From Streptomyces prunicolor NBRC 13075 (GTDB lineage: Bacteria > Actinomycetota > Actinomycetes > Streptomycetales > Streptomycetaceae), in assembly GCF_000367365.1 (NCBI RefSeq), contig NZ_BARF01000090.1, positions 1-51,529 of the forward strand: a DNA stretch of 51,529 nt, in the 5' to 3' direction. Positions within the stretch are counted from its first letter, which is position 1; every line of letters begins with the position of its first letter. Below are positions 1 to 7,729 of the stretch, one piece after another. The notes under the pieces were generated by a model. The model was not told the origin of the DNA. It was given only the letters and a program-made list of their open reading frames with translations, and did not search any database. The translations under genes and the position numbers were made by a program.

Positions 1-71
1 AAACGCCGGACGGGCCGGAATGTCGCCGGAGTTGGGATGCCGCCGGTGTGGGAATGCGCCGGCGTCGAGTG

Positions 72-896
72 TCAGCGGAAGTCGTCCACGTGGTCCTCGG
101 CCCAGGTGGCGAACGTGCGCGCCGGGGTTCCCGTGAGTCGCTCCACCGTGGTGGTGATCTCCGGAGGTACGTCGACGGTGGCCGCGAAGACCTTGAGCAG
201 GCCGGCGAGCATGTGGGGCGGGACGTGCGGGAAGAGTTCGGGGCCTGCCTGGTCCGGGGGGACCTCGACGAAGTCGAGTGGGCGGCCGAGGGCCTGGCCG
301 AGGGCCGCGATCTGTTCGCCGTTGCTGATCGACTCGGGGCCGGTGAGACGGTGGGCGAGGCCTTCGTGGCCGTCGTCGAGGAGGACGCGTTCGGCGACGG
401 CGGCGATGTCGTCCTCGTGGATGGGGGCGGTGCGGCCGTTGGCGAAGACACCGCGGACCGTGCTCCCGGTGCGGATCTGCGGGGCCCACTGGAAGGCGTT
501 GGCGGCGAAGGCGTTGGGGCGCAGGAAGGTCCAGGCGAGGCCGCTGTCGCGGATGTGCTGTTCGGCGGTGGCGTGGACGATGTGGATGGGGTGGGTCTCG
601 TCGTCGGAACTGCCCTTGATGATCCCGGAGGAGAGCAGGACGACGTGCCGTACGCCGGCCCGGCGGGCGGTGTCGAGGAGGCCGGGGTCGGTGGCGTGGG
701 CGTAGACGAAGAGTCGGGTGACTCCGGTGAACAGGGTTGCGGGGTCGTCGAGTTGGAAGCGCACGGTCTCGGCCCGAGCGGGCAGGCCGGCCCGCTCGGG
801 GTCGCGGGTCAGGGCCCGTACGGGGCTGTCCGCGGCGACGAGTCGGTGGGCGAGGGCGCGGCCGACGTTGCCGGTGGCGCCGATCACTGCGATCAC
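72..896 (-). CDS. NmrA-like NAD(P)-binding protein
   Basis: This 274-residue protein is an atypical short-chain dehydrogenase/NmrA-type sugar-epimerase relative, probably a cytosolic NAD(P)H-binding oxidoreductase or redox sensor. The N-terminus carries the Rossmann motif GATGNVG right after the start (IAVIGATGNVGRAL). The middle contains VVLLSSGII and WTFLRPNAF, typical of NmrA/YtfG-like proteins. I chose a GTG start at 896 because AGGAGG lies a few bases upstream and the Rossmann strand begins at once; a longer frame upstream has no such signal. It runs in the same direction as the aminopeptidase gene but is separated from it by about 100 bp holding an inverted repeat. The substrate is unknown; quinone oxidoreductase-like activity is a family guess. 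Confidence 0.85.
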   Translation of the reverse strand: MIAVIGATGNVGRALAHRLVAADSPVRALTRDPERAGLPARAETVRFQLDDPATLFTGVTRLFVYAHATDPGLLDTARRAGVRHVVLLSSGIIKGSSDDETHPIHIVHATAEQHIRDSGLAWTFLRPNAFAANAFQWAPQIRTGSTVRGVFANGRTAPIHEDDIAAVAERVLLDDGHEGLAHRLTGPESISNGEQIAALGQALGRPLDFVEVPPDQAGPELFPHVPPHMLAGLLKVFAATVDVPPEITTTVERLTGTPARTFATWAEDHVDDFR

Positions 897-912
897 GAGG
901 AGTCCTCCTGGG

Positions 913-968
913 GGCTGACCGTCCTTGGCGGCATCGAGCCTAGGAAGGTCGGTCAGCCCGCCGCATCG
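913..968. repeat. Interrupted inverted repeat upstream of the NmrA-like gene
   Basis: The arms GGCTGACCgtCCTT (913-926) and AAGGtcGGTCAGCC (955-968) pair at 12 of 14 positions across a 28-bp spacer. The repeat lies 17 bp upstream of the NmrA-like start and 30 bp beyond the pepN stop. It could be an operator or the end-of-transcript hairpin of pepN. Confidence 0.5.
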
Positions 969-997
969 TCGGCAGGGAGGATCACCCCGGGTTGCGA

Positions 998-3592
998 TTA
1001 TGCCTCCCGTACCCGCAACGCCCGCTCCAGGTCGTCGAGTTGGTCGACGAGCTTGCGGCGCAGGGACGGGGTGAGGTCGGCGGCGCGGAGGCATTCCTCG
1101 CCGAGGCGGAGGGTTTCGGGGTCGACGGCGTGGGTGGGGAAGGCCCAGCGGCCGGCGGCGTCGGCCATGGCGGGGCCGCGGCGGGCGGCGAGGGCTACCG
1201 CGTCCTCGTAGAAGCGAGGCACGTACTCGCTCACCAGGTCGGCCTGTTCGGGTTGCCAGAAGCCCTGGGCCGTGGCGGTGAAGAGGTAGTTGGAGAGGTC
1301 GTCCGTGGTGAACATCGCGTCCCAGGCCGTGCGTTTGGCCTCGGGGTCGGGGAGGGCGGCGCGGCAGCGGGCGGCGCCTTCCTGGCCGGTGGCGGACGGG
1401 TCGCGTTCCAACTCGGCGGCGATCGCGGGCTCGTCGGTGGCGCCGAGGACGGCGAGGCGGGCCAAGACGCGCCAGCGCAGCTCGGGGTCGAGTTCCGGGC
1501 CGCCGGGGACGGTGCCTTCAACGAGCCAGGCGGCGATGGTGTCGGGGTGGGCGGCGACGTCGATGAAGTGGCGTACGGCGATGAGGCGCAGGCCGGGGTT
1601 GGAGCCGTCCTCGGTGCGGCGGATGAGGTCGCGGCACAGGGCGGTGAGGGTGGCGAGGGCGACCGGGCGGGCCTCGGGGGTGAGGTAGCGGTCGGTGACC
1701 TGGGCGGAGGCGAAGGCGAGGACGCCCTGGACGAGGGCTAGGTCCGTCTCGTGCGGGAGGTGGGCGCGGGCGGCGTCCAGGTAGGCGGAGGCGGGGAGTT
1801 GGCCGTCGCGCACGCTGTCGCGCAGGGCGTTCCAGACGACCGCGCGGGTGAGGGGGTCGGGGAGGCCGGAGAGGCTGGTACGGACGGTTTCCAGGGACTC
1901 GGCGTCGAAGCGGATCTTGGCGTAGGTGTAGTCGCCGTCGTTGAGGAGGACGAGGGCGGGGCGGGGGCCCATGGTGCTGGTGATGCTGCCGCCGGGGGTG
2001 GCGGCGAGGTCCTTCTCGATACGGCCGCGCAGGACCAGGCGGCTCGCGTCGTGCAGGTCGTGGTCGTAGAGGCCGATGGTGATGCGGTGCGGGCGGGTGC
2101 CGCCGGTTGATACGAGGGTGCTGAGGTGGGTGAGTCCGTCGTGGTCCAGGGAGGGGTCGCGCTTGGACAGGGCTCCCGGGCTGCCCTCGTGCCGGATGGT
2201 GTAACTCCAGTGGCCGTCACCGGCGTCGACTTCGGGGGTGAGCGTGTCCACGCCCGTCGTGCGCAGCCAAGCGTCCGCCCACGCGTGGACGTCGCGTTCG
2301 GTGCCCGAGGCGAGGGAGTCGATGAAGTCGGCGAGGGTGGCGTTGCCGAACTTGTGGCGGGCGAAGTGGGTGTTGATGCCGGCGAGGAAGTCCTTCTCGC
2401 CGAGCCAGGCCACCAACTGCCGTAGCGCGGAAGCCCCCTTGGCGTACGAGATGCCGTCGAAGTTGAGGAGGGCGGAGGCGGTGTCGTCGACGTTCTCCGG
2501 GGCCACGGGGTGGGTCGAGGGGCGCTGGTCGGCGTCGTAGCCCCAGGCCTTGCGGACGACTCCGAAGTCGGTCCAGGTGTCGGTGAAGCGGGTGGCCTCG
2601 GTGAGGGTCTGGTAGCCCATGTACTCGGCGAAGGACTCGTTCAGCCAGATGTCGTCCCACCACTGGAGGGTGACGAGGTCGCCGAACCACATGTGGGCCA
2701 TCTCGTGGGCGATGACCATGCCGCGGGTCTGCCGCTCGGTGTCGGTGACGGCGGAGCGGTAGATGAACTCGTCGCGGAAGGTGACGAGGCCGGGGTTTTC
2801 CATGGCGCCCGCGTTGAACTCGGGGACGAAGGCCTGGTCGTAGGAGTCGAAGGGGTAGGGCTCCTCGAACTTCTCGTGGTAGCGGTCGTAGCACTGGCGG
2901 GTGATGTCGAGGATCTCGTCGGCGTCCGCGTCGAGGTGGGGGGCCAGCGAGCGGCGGCAGTGGATGCCGAAGGGCAGGCCGCGGTGTTCGGTGCGCACCG
3001 AGTGCCAGGGACCGGCGGCCACGGCTACGAGGTAGGTCGAGATGAGGGGGGTGGGGGCAGCCTGCCAGCGGCCTTCGCCGAGGTGTTCGGTGATGCCGTT
3101 GGCGAGGACGGTCCAGCCTTCGGGGGCCGTGACGGTGAGGTCGAAGACGGCCTTGAGGTCGGGCTGGTCGAAGGCGGCGAAGACGCGCTGGACGTCCTCC
3201 ATGAAGAGCTGGGTGTAGAGGTAGGTCTCGCCGTCGGTGGGGTCCGTGAAGCGGTGCATGCCCTCGCCGGTGCGGGAGTAGCGCATGCTCGCGTCGACGC
3301 GCAGTTCGTGCTCGCCGGCGGTGAGGCCGGGCAGCGGGAGCCGGTTCTCGACGAGTTGTTCCGGGTCGAGGGGGTGGCCGTCGAGGGTGACGGAACGCAG
3401 CTCGGCGGGCTTGAGCTCGACGAAGGTGTCGGTGCCTGCTTGATCCCCGCGAACGGTGAACGCGATGACGGTGCGGGAGTCGAAGGTGTCTTCGCCCGTC
3501 GTCAGATCGAGTTCGATCGTGTAGCGGTGGACGTCGAGGAGCCTGGCACGGGTCTGCGCTTCGTCGCGCGTCAGTACGGACATGGTGGACAT
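998..3592 (-). CDS. pepN: Aminopeptidase N (M1 family zinc metallopeptidase)
   Basis: This protein of about 864 residues is a cytosolic M1 aminopeptidase that removes N-terminal residues from peptides. The exopeptidase motif GAMEN (residues 262-266) is followed by the zinc site HEMAH (296-300) and its distal glutamate in LNESFAE (E319), all intact. A long helical C-terminal ERAP1-like half follows, and the length is normal for actinobacterial PepN. Three in-frame ATGs (3613, 3592, 3583) are possible. I chose 3592 for a weak AGG-containing site just upstream; alignment with other PepN proteins, which begin close to xLTRxEA, would also allow 3583. The gene appears monocistronic. Confidence 0.95.
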   Translation of the reverse strand: MSTMSVLTRDEAQTRARLLDVHRYTIELDLTTGEDTFDSRTVIAFTVRGDQAGTDTFVELKPAELRSVTLDGHPLDPEQLVENRLPLPGLTAGEHELRVDASMRYSRTGEGMHRFTDPTDGETYLYTQLFMEDVQRVFAAFDQPDLKAVFDLTVTAPEGWTVLANGITEHLGEGRWQAAPTPLISTYLVAVAAGPWHSVRTEHRGLPFGIHCRRSLAPHLDADADEILDITRQCYDRYHEKFEEPYPFDSYDQAFVPEFNAGAMENPGLVTFRDEFIYRSAVTDTERQTRGMVIAHEMAHMWFGDLVTLQWWDDIWLNESFAEYMGYQTLTEATRFTDTWTDFGVVRKAWGYDADQRPSTHPVAPENVDDTASALLNFDGISYAKGASALRQLVAWLGEKDFLAGINTHFARHKFGNATLADFIDSLASGTERDVHAWADAWLRTTGVDTLTPEVDAGDGHWSYTIRHEGSPGALSKRDPSLDHDGLTHLSTLVSTGGTRPHRITIGLYDHDLHDASRLVLRGRIEKDLAATPGGSITSTMGPRPALVLLNDGDYTYAKIRFDAESLETVRTSLSGLPDPLTRAVVWNALRDSVRDGQLPASAYLDAARAHLPHETDLALVQGVLAFASAQVTDRYLTPEARPVALATLTALCRDLIRRTEDGSNPGLRLIAVRHFIDVAAHPDTIAAWLVEGTVPGGPELDPELRWRVLARLAVLGATDEPAIAAELERDPSATGQEGAARCRAALPDPEAKRTAWDAMFTTDDLSNYLFTATAQGFWQPEQADLVSEYVPRFYEDAVALAARRGPAMADAAGRWAFPTHAVDPETLRLGEECLRAADLTPSLRRKLVDQLDDLERALRVREA

Positions 3593-3639
3593 GCTGCCTG
3601 ATGGCACTGACATGGCACAGAGCAGGTCGCGTACGCGGC

Positions 3640-4218
3640 TTATGTCCGGTCGGGCGCGGGGGCGGATGCCGATGTGGATGCGGGTGTTGATGCGGATGCG
3701 GGTGCGGGTGCGGTGTTCTGGGCGTCGCGCCGGCAGGGCACGCGCGCGTCCGGGTGGGGTAGCGCGGGGCGGGGTTCCCGGGGGTCCTTGAGGAGGGCGC
3801 GGAGTTCGCGGACCTCCTGTTCGAGGGCCTGGTGGCGCCGGTGGGCTTCGTAGAGGTAGCGGACCTTGGTGCGCAGGGTCCAGGGGTCGACGGGTTTGGT
3901 GACGAGGTCGGCGACGCCCAGGGCGAAGGCGGCGGCGGTCAGTTCGGGGTCGAGGCCGAAGCCGGTGAGGAGGATGACGGGGATGTGCTGGGTCTGTTCG
4001 AGGCGGCGCAGATAGCGGACGACGTCGAGGCCGCTGACGCCGGGCATGCGCACGTCGAGCAGGAGGAGGCCGACCCGGCCGCGGAGCACCTGCTTGAGCG
4101 CCTCGTCGCCGCTGGTGGCGCGGGCGAGCGGACAGTCCAGCGGGGCCAGGGCACTCTCCAGCGCGTACAGCGTGTCCTCATGGTCGTCGACGATGAGGAT
4201 CTTGGCATCCGACGGCAT
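3640..4218 (-). CDS. Stand-alone response-regulator receiver protein
   Basis: Residues 1 to about 120 form a CheY-like receiver domain with the acidic pair in ILIVDDHED, the phospho-acceptor aspartate in LLLLDVRMPG, the conserved Thr/Ser position in ILLTGFG and the lysine in LVTKPVDP. A charged helix, probably a coiled coil (HRRHQALEQEVRELRALL), follows. The last 35 residues are a low-complexity Ala/Pro/Ser/Thr tail (ASASTPASTSASAPAP) encoded by a slippage-prone GCGGATGCGGGTGCGGGTGC tract. There is no DNA-binding or enzymatic output domain and no histidine kinase nearby, so it is an orphan single-domain regulator of unknown partner. GGGAGGG lies about 10 bp upstream of the ATG. Confidence 0.85.
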   Translation of the reverse strand: MPSDAKILIVDDHEDTLYALESALAPLDCPLARATSGDEALKQVLRGRVGLLLLDVRMPGVSGLDVVRYLRRLEQTQHIPVILLTGFGLDPELTAAAFALGVADLVTKPVDPWTLRTKVRYLYEAHRRHQALEQEVRELRALLKDPREPRPALPHPDARVPCRRDAQNTAPAPASASTPASTSASAPAPDRT

Positions 4219-4370
4219 GGCCCGACGTCCCTCCCGCGTGGGACAACCAGCTTATGGCGCAGGCGCTGACGGGGCGTGCCCGTCGGCTGACATGGAGTGC
4301 ACAAGGAGCGCACAGCGCAGCATGGCTCCGAACTCGCCCCGCTGTCACGCCCCTTGCGGGACCCGGGAGG

Positions 4371-4721
4371 TCAGTTCGCCGTGGGTGAACCGCCGTTCAC
4401 GGCGTCCTCGGCGATGCGCTCGTGGTGCCGGATCACCTCGGCGATGATGAAATTCAGGAACTTCTCAGCGAACGCCGGGTCCAGCTTGGCGCTTTCGGCC
4501 AGCGCGCGGAGGCGTTCGATCTGGCGGGCCTCGCGGGCCGGGTCGGCGGGCGGCAGCCGGTGGGTGGCCTTGAGGAAGCCGACCTGCTGGGTGGCCTTGA
4601 AGCGTTCGGCGAGCATGTGGACGACGGCCGCGTCGATGTTGTCGATGCTGTCGCGCAGCCGGGCGAGCTCCTCGCGCACGGCGGGGTCGACGTCACCGGT
4701 TCCATTGGTGCTGGTGGTCAT
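4371..4721 (-). CDS. Chorismate mutase (AroQ class)
   Basis: This 116-residue all-helical chorismate mutase should convert chorismate to prephenate for phenylalanine and tyrosine synthesis. It shows the AroQ pattern: LRDSIDNIDAAVVHMLAERF, then QQVGFLK, then FAEKFLNFIIAEVIRHHERI. It ends in a short flexible tail. There is no secretion signal and no fused prephenate dehydratase or DAHP synthase domain. The start at 4721 gives the MTTS N-terminus seen in streptomycete homologues, with AGGGTGG upstream at the edge of the tandem-repeat array. That array fills the gap to the AraC gene, so any dedicated promoter must lie in or beyond it. Confidence 0.92.
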   Translation of the reverse strand: MTTSTNGTGDVDPAVREELARLRDSIDNIDAAVVHMLAERFKATQQVGFLKATHRLPPADPAREARQIERLRALAESAKLDPAFAEKFLNFIIAEVIRHHERIAEDAVNGGSPTAN

Positions 4722-4733
4722 GGGCGACCACCC

Positions 4734-4942
4734 TACGTGGCGTGCGACCACTCGATCATCGGCCCCTGTGTGGGGTGCGGCTATGTGGCGTGCGGTCATT
4801 CGACGATCGGGCCTGCGTGATGTGCGGCCATATGGTCGTCGACCCCTATGTGGTGTGCGACCACTCGATCGTCGGCCCTATGTGGCGTGCGGCCACGCGA
4901 TCGTCGGCCCTACGTGGTGTGCGGCCACTCGATGATCGGTGG
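4734..4942. repeat. Minisatellite: about 6.5 copies of a 32-33 bp unit spanning the 3' end of the AraC gene
   Basis: Units start at 4734, 4767 (partial, 15 bp), 4782, 4814, 4847, 4879 and 4911. Each begins TAYGTGGYGTGCGGYCAYTC and ends GATCRTCGGCCC, with point differences. The last unit (4911-4942) codes for the final ten residues of the AraC protein, whose TAG stop (4910-4912) sits on the boundary with the unit before it. The remaining copies fill the whole intergenic gap up to 12 bp from the chorismate mutase start. Confidence 0.95.
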
Positions 4943-5800
4943 ATCGGCCGGGTCGGGGACCTGGTCGCTCCAGCCGCCGGGGACGGTGCGGCCCTGTTGG
5001 GCGCGGAAGCGGACGGGGGGCATGCCGACGCGGCGGGTGAACAGGCGGGAGAAGTAGGCGGGGTCGTCGTAGCCGACGCGGCGGGCGACGGCGGCGACCG
5101 GGAGTTCGGTGGCGGCGAGGAGTTCCTTGGCGCGGCCCAGGCGGATGCCGAGGAGGTAGTCCTTGGGGCTGCATCCGGCGCCTCGGCGGACGGCGGCGCG
5201 CAGGGCGGCGGGGGTCATGCCGTGCCGGGTCGCGTGGTCGGCGACGGTCAGCGGCAGACAGGCGTCCCGGGCGAGGGCCTGGAGGACCGGGTCGCCGTCG
5301 GGGGCGAGATCGGCGCGGGCGCGGCGCAGGGCGACCAGGAGTTCGTGGACGGCCGCGCCGGTCTCCACCTCCAGGAGCGGGTTGCCGCGCCGCGCGGCGC
5401 GCGCCATCCGCCCGATGACCGCGCGGGGACCGGCCGCGTCCGAGAGGGGCACCACGGGCCGTTCCGGCTCGATGTAGCCGAGTTCGGTGTACGTCGTCGT
5501 CGCGGGCCCGGTGAAGTCGACGAACCCCTCGTCCCAGCCGGCGCCGGCGTCGGGCGCGTAGTGGTGCGGGACTCCGGGGGTGAGCCACAGCAGCGCGGGC
5601 GCGGTGACGGTCGTACGGCGGCCGTCGGGGGCCAGGTACCAGCCGCCGCCCGCGCTGATCACGACGGCCACGTGGTGGTCGAGGGTGCGGGGGCCGACGG
5701 TGGGCAGGGCGCCGTACTGGAGGCCCACGCCGAGGCAGGCGAGGCCGAGGCGGTGATGGGCGGGTGTGGGGGTGAAGAAACGCATCCAGGTGTGGTACAT
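4910..5800 (-). CDS. AraC-family transcriptional regulator
   Basis: This 296-residue protein has an N-terminal cupin-like effector domain (HHYAPDAGAGWDEGFVDFTG) and a C-terminal double helix-turn-helix. The second HTH contains the signature VAAVARRVGYDDPAYFSRLFTRRVG followed by MPPVRFR, as in AraC/XylS regulators of carbohydrate genes. The ATG at 5800 is preceded by GAGGGGG at good spacing. Before the insertion element arrived, the gene would have been divergent from the GH35 beta-galactosidase gene with about 100 bp between them, so that gene is the obvious target (inference). Its 3' end lies in the minisatellite described separately, so the C-terminal residues may vary between strains. Confidence 0.9.
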   Translation of the reverse strand: MYHTWMRFFTPTPAHHRLGLACLGVGLQYGALPTVGPRTLDHHVAVVISAGGGWYLAPDGRRTTVTAPALLWLTPGVPHHYAPDAGAGWDEGFVDFTGPATTTYTELGYIEPERPVVPLSDAAGPRAVIGRMARAARRGNPLLEVETGAAVHELLVALRRARADLAPDGDPVLQALARDACLPLTVADHATRHGMTPAALRAAVRRGAGCSPKDYLLGIRLGRAKELLAATELPVAAVARRVGYDDPAYFSRLFTRRVGMPPVRFRAQQGRTVPGGWSDQVPDPADPPIIEWPHTT

Positions 5801-5839
5801 CGACGCCCCCTCACACAGTGTTCGGTCCGCTCGGTCCAA

Positions 5840-6000
5840 GTAACGGTGATCCTTGTCCGTGACTCCTCCCCGGCGTAAACACCGGGACTTCTCGCTATGC
5901 CGGTTGGGCGTCGCGACGGACCAGCCCGGCCCGTAGAACGTTCAGGGCGCCCACCGTGTCAGCGTGCGCGCTGTGGCCGCACGAGACGCAGTGGAACTTC
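5840..6000 (-). ncRNA. Putative TnpB guide RNA (omega RNA) at the tnpB 3' end
   Basis: In the IS200/IS605 family the 3' end of tnpB plus the adjoining transposon end is transcribed as a scaffold, and the flanking genomic DNA supplies the guide. Here the tnpB stop at 5895 is followed on the minus strand by a CCCGG/CCGGG hairpin (5869-5886) and GGAGGAGTCAC, the likely element end. The next genomic bases, read as GGACAAGGATCACCGTTA, would be the guide. The 5' boundary is arbitrary, and transcription is inferred from the family only. Confidence 0.4.
5869..5886. repeat. IS right-end hairpin (tnpB side)
   Basis: CCCGG and CCGGG arms enclose an 8-nt loop, 9 bp past the tnpB stop. The position matches the subterminal hairpin bound by TnpA and, in RNA form, the last stem of the guide-RNA scaffold. 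Confidence 0.7.
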
Positions 6001-7118
6001 TCCTGGGTGGGCCGGTTCTCCGCCGAGACATGCCCGCAGGTGGGGCAGGTCCGGGAGGTGTTGCGGGGGTCCACAGCGATCACTTCCCGTCCGGCGCTCT
6101 CAGCCTTGGCGTGCAGGATCGTCAGGAACACCCCCCATCCGGCATCCGAGATCGAGTGGTTCAACCCGGCTTTGGCAGCAGCCCCGTTGGGCAGGAAGCC
6201 GCCCGGCCGGTCAGGGTCCGGCTTCGGGGTGGGGGCCTTGACCATATTGCGGATCTTGAGGTCTTCGTGCGCGATGAAGTCGTGCTCACGGACCAGAGCG
6301 AGAGCGGTCTTGTGCGCGTGGTCGAGCCGCTGGAGACGTACCTTGCGGTGGAGTTGGGCGACCTTCTCCACGGCACGCCGGTGGTTGGCTGTGCGCTTGT
6401 CCCGGCGAACCCGGGGGAAGCGGGACAGTGCCTGCTGTGCGGCTTCGAGCTTCGCGGCAGCGCGACGTCCGTACCGGGGATTCGGCACGAACTCACCGCC
6501 CGAGTCGGCGAGGAAGTTGGCTATGCCCATGTCGATACCGACCGCGCTGCCGGTCGGCGGCAGCGGCTCGGGCTGGACCTGCTCGGCGGTCAGCACGACA
6601 TACCAGTGCCTGCCCTCGCGCTTGACGCTGACGGTCTTGACCGTGCCGGCCACCGGCCGGTGCTGGTTGACCTTGACGTGTCCGATGCCCTGGAAACGGA
6701 CCCGGGTCACGGGGTCGTGTGGGGTGGAGTTCCAGCGGCAGCCGTCACCGTCTTTGGGGAAGCCCACCGTGTCGAACGAGTTCACCCCTCGAAAACGCGG
6801 ATACCCGGGCGCATCACCGGACTTGACCCGGCGGAAGAACGCCGCGAACGCCTTGTCCAGACGGCGCAAGGTGGCCTGCTGCGAAGAGAACGACCAGCGG
6901 CCCTGACGCTCCGGGTCAAACGCCCGGATCTCCTTGAGCTGCGCGGACTGCTGCCCGTATGTGATGCCCGTCTTCGAGGCATGCCGGTAGGCGTCGCGCC
7001 GTTCCTGCAACGCCCCGTTGTAGAGGGAGCAGTGTTCCCGCAGCATCTCGCCGAGCGCGGCCTGCTGGCCCACGGTGGGCCGGATGAGGAACTTGTACGC
7101 ACGGATCATCCGGCCCAC
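5895..7118 (-). CDS. tnpB: IS605-family TnpB RNA-guided endonuclease
   Basis: This 407-residue TnpB is full length. The N-terminal domain (MIRAYKFLIRPT...) is followed by a RuvC-like nuclease with all three acidic residues: D196 in VGIDMGIANF, E285 in IAHEDLKIRN and D387 in HADTVGALNVL. A four-cysteine zinc ribbon is present (C358, C361, C377, C380 in CPTCGH...CVSCGH). By family knowledge it cuts double-stranded DNA next to a TAM under control of an RNA from its own 3' end, favouring retention of the element at its donor site. It starts with GTG at 7118 behind AAGGGGGG; ATG at 7109 is the alternative. It diverges from tnpA. Confidence 0.95.
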   Translation of the reverse strand: MGRMIRAYKFLIRPTVGQQAALGEMLREHCSLYNGALQERRDAYRHASKTGITYGQQSAQLKEIRAFDPERQGRWSFSSQQATLRRLDKAFAAFFRRVKSGDAPGYPRFRGVNSFDTVGFPKDGDGCRWNSTPHDPVTRVRFQGIGHVKVNQHRPVAGTVKTVSVKREGRHWYVVLTAEQVQPEPLPPTGSAVGIDMGIANFLADSGGEFVPNPRYGRRAAAKLEAAQQALSRFPRVRRDKRTANHRRAVEKVAQLHRKVRLQRLDHAHKTALALVREHDFIAHEDLKIRNMVKAPTPKPDPDRPGGFLPNGAAAKAGLNHSISDAGWGVFLTILHAKAESAGREVIAVDPRNTSRTCPTCGHVSAENRPTQEKFHCVSCGHSAHADTVGALNVLRAGLVRRDAQPA

Positions 7119-7160
7119 CCCCCTTCGGCTGAGTTCGCTTGATCATAATACACTTGGCGA

Positions 7161-7589
7161 ATGTCACCACGCTGGGAACCAGACCCCGATGTCCGTAGGG
7201 GAAATCATGTCGAGTACCACCTGCATGCCCACTTGGTATTCGTCACCAAATACCGGCGCGAGGTCTTCAACGACGAGATGCTGACGCGCTGCGAGGCGAT
7301 CATGCGGGACGTGTGCGAGAGCTTCGGCGCGGAGCTGGCCGAGTTCAACGGCGAAGGCGATCACACCCACCTGCTGGTGCACTACCCACCGAAGATCGCC
7401 CTGTCCAAGCTGGTCAACAGCCTCAAGGGGGTCAGCTCCCGCTACCTGCGCGCCGAGTACACCGGGCGGATCAACCGCATCGGCACGGGGTCGGTGTTCT
7501 GGGCACCCTCGTACTTCGTGGGGTCGTGCGGCGGCGCACCACTGAGCATCGTCAAGGACTACATCGAGAACCAGAAGCGCCCCGCCTGA
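7161..7589 (+). CDS. tnpA: IS200/IS605-family Y1 transposase TnpA
   Basis: This 142-residue single-strand DNA transposase has the HUH motif in GDHTHLLVHY (H68, H70) and the catalytic tyrosine in VKDYIENQ (Y134). It would excise and insert the element as single-stranded circles by recognising the end hairpins. The N-terminus HVEYHLHAHLVFVTKYRREVF is typical. Length and motifs are normal, so it looks functional. It is transcribed away from tnpB. Confidence 0.95.
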   Translation: MSPRWEPDPDVRRGNHVEYHLHAHLVFVTKYRREVFNDEMLTRCEAIMRDVCESFGAELAEFNGEGDHTHLLVHYPPKIALSKLVNSLKGVSSRYLRAEYTGRINRIGTGSVFWAPSYFVGSCGGAPLSIVKDYIENQKRPA

Positions 7590-7654
7590 CCACCACCGCC
7601 GAGACACGGAGAACTCCGGCGCTACACACCTCCGGGCCGAGGATCGCATTCCCG

Positions 7655-7672
7655 CCCGGCCTGAAGGCCGGG
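7655..7672. repeat. IS left-end hairpin (tnpA side)
   Basis: This is a perfect 7-bp stem, CCCGGCC-TGAA-GGCCGGG, 12 bp inside the proposed element end and followed outward by the TTGAT target pentamer on the minus strand. Confidence 0.75.
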
Positions 7673-7729
7673 ATTCCTGCGAAGATCAAGGGATGGACGT
7701 GATCGGCGCCAAGGGGTGAGAGTCGGGGC

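Larger units (their letters stand above)
5859..7684. mobile_element. IS605-type insertion sequence with tnpA and tnpB
   Basis: The element holds divergent tnpB (minus) and tnpA (plus) genes 42 bp apart and has a subterminal hairpin at each end: CCCGG-8 nt-CCGGG at 5869-5886 and CCCGGCC-TGAA-GGCCGGG at 7655-7672. On the tnpB-sense strand the tnpA-side end abuts TTGAT (complement of 7685-7689), the same pentamer used as target/TAM by ISDra2-like elements. The other end reads GGAGGAGTCAC. These features set the limits at about 5859 and 7684, accurate to a few bases. Both proteins retain all catalytic residues, so the element may be active. It separates the AraC gene from the beta-galactosidase gene. 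Confidence 0.85.

Noticed and set aside
1..71. Left window edge
   Set aside because: No gene or signal can be supported in these 71 bases.
4734..4942. Array as a CRISPR
   Set aside because: The units are contiguous and imperfect with no unique spacers, one unit is coding, and no cas genes are present.
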